Shown: positions 61,889-64,000 of the stretch, piece after piece | Layout: each line of letters starts with the position of its first letter | How positions within the stretch are numbered: the first letter of the stretch is position 1 | Assembly (NCBI GenBank): GCA_044227325.1 | Contig: JBGAFI010000011.1 | Span: forward strand, 96,100 to 160,099 | DNA from: PFJX01 sp044227325 | GTDB taxonomy: Bacteria; Pseudomonadota; Gammaproteobacteria; Burkholderiales; Thiobacillaceae | DNA length: 64,000 nt | Direction of reading: 5' to 3' | Translations under genes and position numbers: made by a program | Notes under the pieces: generated by a model | Told to the model about the DNA's origin: nothing | Database searches by the model: none | Seen by the model: only the letters and a program-made list of their open reading frames with translations

Positions 61889-62359
61889 TCATCTGGAACA
61901 CATGGCGAAGGGAAAGTCCGGCAACGCCAGCGCGTCGGCGGGAGCCAGAATCCGCAAGGCCGGCAGTTCCGGCACGGTCAACAAATCCTGATCGCCCGTC
62001 ACCAGCCAGGGAGCCTGTGCGGCCAGCGCCGCGTGGATGAATTTGTCGTCGTCGACGTCCCTGCTACACGGCTTCGCCGCGATGCCCGCGGGTACATCCA
62101 CCCAATAAGCGGCGGCATTCAAGTCGTGCAGAATGCGTCGGCGCAGTTCCATGTTCAGGTAAGGGTCGAACTTGGGGCGCCACAGCCGGGTTTCCAGTTC
62201 CGCGAACGTCTCCGGCGAGAACACCGGCAAGCCCTGTTCAAGCACGCGCCGCGCCACCAGGGCCGGCGCGCCGGCGCGGGACAGGGCCGCGCTGATCCAG
62301 ATATTGGTGTCGACCACCACCCGGCACGCCGGCGTGCCCAAGCCCGCCTCAGCTTTCAT
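61889..62359 (-). CDS. PIN-family toxin of a toxin-antitoxin pair
   Basis: A 156-residue protein of the 'PIN family putative toxin' type: 'RVVVDTNIWISAALSRAGAPALV', 'FSPETFAELETRLWRPKF', 'DVDDDKFIHAALAAQAPWLVTGDQDLL'. The acidic residues of the metal site (Asp in VVDTN, Glu in AELE, Asp in DDDKF, Asp in GDQD) are all present, so it could be an active RNase. It overlaps the upstream antitoxin gene by 11 bp. Confidence 0.88.
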   Translation of the reverse strand: MKAEAGLGTPACRVVVDTNIWISAALSRAGAPALVARRVLEQGLPVFSPETFAELETRLWRPKFDPYLNMELRRRILHDLNAAAYWVDVPAGIAAKPCSRDVDDDKFIHAALAAQAPWLVTGDQDLLTVPELPALRILAPADALALPDFPFAMCSR

Positions 62360-62600
62360 CGGCCAGCAGGGCCGCCAGCGCCTCCGGCGTCAATCCGGCA
62401 TTCGCGGCGGCATCGGCGGACTCGTTCAAGGTGTGCTGCAAGCGGTTGGCATAGAACGCGCGCATGGCCTCGAAATCTTCCGCGCTCACCATCACGCCCA
62501 CCACCCGGTCATGACGCATCACGCGCACCGGCTCCCGTTGTACCCGATCGAGAAACTCGCCGAAGCGGGTCTTGGCTTCGTTCGCGGTGAAGGTTTGCAT
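62349..62600 (-). CDS. Phd/YefM-type antitoxin
   Basis: An 83-residue protein: 'MQTFTANEAKTRFGEFLDRVQREPVRVMRHDRVVGVMVSAEDFE' is a Phd-type DNA-binding and dimerisation domain. The acidic helical tail would wrap the toxin. I chose the ATG at 62600, with AGGAG upstream. It precedes and overlaps the PIN toxin gene, the usual order; the pair should be autoregulated. Confidence 0.9.
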   Translation of the reverse strand: MQTFTANEAKTRFGEFLDRVQREPVRVMRHDRVVGVMVSAEDFEAMRAFYANRLQHTLNESADAAANAGLTPEALAALLADES

Positions 62601-62672
62601 GGAGGACTCCTGGTCGATCCGGATTGATACGTACAATTTAGTCGAATCGTTCGATTCGATCAAACCACACGA

Positions 62673-63251
62673 TCAGGCACGGCGGCCGCTCTCGTAAGCC
62701 CGGGCCAGCCACTTCTCCCGCTGTGCCGGCGTGGAATGGCGCACCGGGCCGAAGCTGGTGATCCGGACCGGCTTGATGCCGCTGAACTCCAGGATGGTGC
62801 GCTTCATCTGGTTGTGCCCCGGCATGCGATACACCCAGCGGTAATACCAGGCCGGCGTATCCATGGTGACCAGCACATGGGCGGAACGCCCCGTCAGCAG
62901 CCGGTCCCAGAACGGGGAATCGTCCCGGTACTTGAACGCAAAACCGGGCAGGAACACCCGGTCGAAGAAACCCTTGAGCAGGGCCGGCATGGCGCCCCAC
63001 CAGTTGGGATAGACGAACACCAGATGTTGCGCCCAGATGATCGCCTCCTGGGCCGCGACCAGATCCGGCTCCAGGGGCTGAATGGTGTGGTAGCCGTCGT
63101 GAAGGATGGGGTCGAAGGCCAGCTCGCGCAAAGACAGGAAGCGCACTTCATGGCCGGCGGACTCGGCGCCCTTCCGGTAGGACTCGGCCAGGGCGTGGCA
63201 GAGGCTGGATTGGGCGGGGTGGGCGAGGAGGAGGAGGATTCGAGTAGACAC
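62673..63251 (-). CDS. NAD(P)H:quinone oxidoreductase, flavodoxin fold
   Basis: A 192-residue protein of the NQO/KefF/MdaB-type family: 'ILLLLAHPAQSSLCHALAESYRKGAESAGHEV', 'IWAQHLVFVYPNWWGAMPALLKGFFDRVFLPGFAFKY'. The P-loop-like AHPAxSS and the WWG motif bind FMN or FAD. It probably performs two-electron reduction of quinones. Specificity is unknown. Confidence 0.9.
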   Translation of the reverse strand: MSTRILLLLAHPAQSSLCHALAESYRKGAESAGHEVRFLSLRELAFDPILHDGYHTIQPLEPDLVAAQEAIIWAQHLVFVYPNWWGAMPALLKGFFDRVFLPGFAFKYRDDSPFWDRLLTGRSAHVLVTMDTPAWYYRWVYRMPGHNQMKRTILEFSGIKPVRITSFGPVRHSTPAQREKWLARAYESGRRA

Positions 63252-63290
63252 AAAAGAGTGCGTATCTCTCGTGTATGAGACGATCTCGAA

Positions 63291-63833
63291 CTAATGAGCT
63301 ACTGATTGCGTAATTATTATTGGGGCTTCATGCCCAACAACCCGAATTGATGTTACCCCATCATTTTTCAATTTTACCAGATAGAAATACGATGAGTTTG
63401 TTGCCACCAATCGCCAATCTGCCGATTTATCTCCAGGAAGCTGAACCCAAGGCAGAGTTGAAGTAGTAGTATTCTTATCACGTATGGCGTCGACAAATCC
63501 AATCATTGATGGCACTACATAAAACCCCATAAGCATCACGCCTCCTACTAGCCAGACCTTGCGCGCATTCCATACGTACTTGTCTTCATGCAACAACATT
63601 GCGGACTGCGAAAACATCTCAGCAACTAAAAACGCTTGCGCAAGAACCGCTATATTTGCAATGAATATAGCCACATGTATGTACCCAGATAACAAAAACA
63701 CAAAAAACAGAATTATAAGCACAACCATCAAGACAACCACATTATTACCAATTACTCGCAACACCTTAGTATCAAAAATTCGATCTGATAGATCGGAAAT
63801 CACCGAAAGCACAGCAACCCCAAGATAAAACAA
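63291..63833 (-). CDS. AT-rich membrane protein of unknown function
   Basis: About 180 residues from a TTG at 63833; the frame is open to 63868 without an ATG, so the true 5' end may have been cut by the neighbouring insertion. Three to four membrane helices occupy the first 125 residues ('VVLMVVLIILFFVFLLSGYIHVAIFIANIAVL', 'VWLVGGVMLMGFYVVPSMIGF'). A small polar C-terminal domain follows. Base composition is much more AT-rich than nearby genes, which suggests recent acquisition. No family recognised. Confidence 0.6.
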   Translation of the reverse strand: MFYLGVAVLSVISDLSDRIFDTKVLRVIGNNVVVLMVVLIILFFVFLLSGYIHVAIFIANIAVLAQAFLVAEMFSQSAMLLHEDKYVWNARKVWLVGGVMLMGFYVVPSMIGFVDAIRDKNTTTSTLPWVQLPGDKSADWRLVATNSSYFYLVKLKNDGVTSIRVVGHEAPIIITQSVAH

Positions 63834-63861
63834 TGCAAATAGACTTGCACCAACCAGCTCA

Positions 63862-64000
63862 GGGCACCTCTAAAAACCCGTGATTTTCATGAATCCAGAA
63901 TCTGGAACCACGACGAACAGGGAACGAGCCGATTTCAGTCGGACGTCCAGTTGTTTTTCGCGGGTCATATCCCCGGTTGTTGGGATGGATTGCTCATTCA
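63862..64000. mobile_element. Possible IS terminus at the window edge
   Basis: GGGCACCTCTAAAAACCCGT at 63862 resembles the GAGGTGCCC-type inverted repeat of some DDE insertion sequences, and the following 130 bp return to high GC. The element would continue past the window. Its position right at the 5' end of the AT-rich membrane gene fits an insertion boundary. No transposase motif can be read in the part seen. Confidence 0.35.

Overview
The window reads as a chromosomal piece of a GC-rich betaproteobacterium, probably a facultatively anaerobic, denitrifier-like member of Rhodocyclales or Nitrosomonadales. The grounds are the order petABC-sspAB, the family resemblance of most genes, an oxygen-independent ubiquinone operon (ubiU-ubiV-ubiT), an H-NOX nitric-oxide sensing operon and a heavy load of PAS/GGDEF/HD-GYP signalling proteins. 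This assignment is inference; there is no rRNA in the window.

Layout. 1-6.2 kb: the 3' part of a very large hybrid histidine kinase (nine PAS domains, GAF, HisKA, HATPase, REC, HPt). 6.2-13 kb: a DUF2249 protein, a heme-copper/NnrS-like membrane protein, a YhcC-type radical SAM protein, ubiU, ubiV, ubiT and a diguanylate cyclase whose 3' end is tandemly triplicated. 13.6-14.6 kb: a frameshifted endonuclease/exonuclease/phosphatase gene. 14.9-22 kb: an accessory island. It holds an integron-like array of three minus-strand cassettes encoding small membrane proteins, with attC-like sites, a MITE-like element, an apparently ORF-less group II intron inside an attC core, an IS5-family element abutted by an IS30-family element, an AT-rich lipoprotein gene and a transposase scrap. 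22-25.7 kb: small unknown genes, a vapC relic, mutL with dispersed repeats inside its linker, and an S24-like gene coupled to it.

25.7-32.8 kb is a five-gene minus-strand operon: an HD-GYP response regulator, a PhnD-like periplasmic binding protein, a membrane hybrid kinase, H-NOX and an H-NOX-associated hybrid kinase. Together they could link NO and a periplasmic ligand to c-di-GMP turnover. 32.9-38 kb is conserved housekeeping: a DegS/DegQ-type protease, the cytochrome bc1 complex, sspA-sspB and tRNA-Thr. 38-51 kb carries envelope, repair and regulatory genes: a Sel1 protein, an OmpA lipoprotein, ychJ, a SirB2-like protein, an M20 hydrolase, HD-GYP, msrA, hslO, mnmC, a sigma-54 activator and tex.

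51.5-56.6 kb is the most unusual system: a secreted unknown protein followed by two translationally coupled trypsin-fold/TPR proteins. One has an intact His-Asp-Ser triad; in its partner all three positions are substituted. 56.6-64 kb holds a two-component pair, a soluble chemoreceptor, hslR, a methyltransferase, a PIN-type toxin-antitoxin pair, a flavodoxin-fold oxidoreductase and an AT-rich membrane gene next to a possible IS end.

Two themes run through the window. One is a dispersed G/C-tract palindrome at five loci, once inside mutL. The other is short in-frame minisatellites in signalling and ubiquinone genes.
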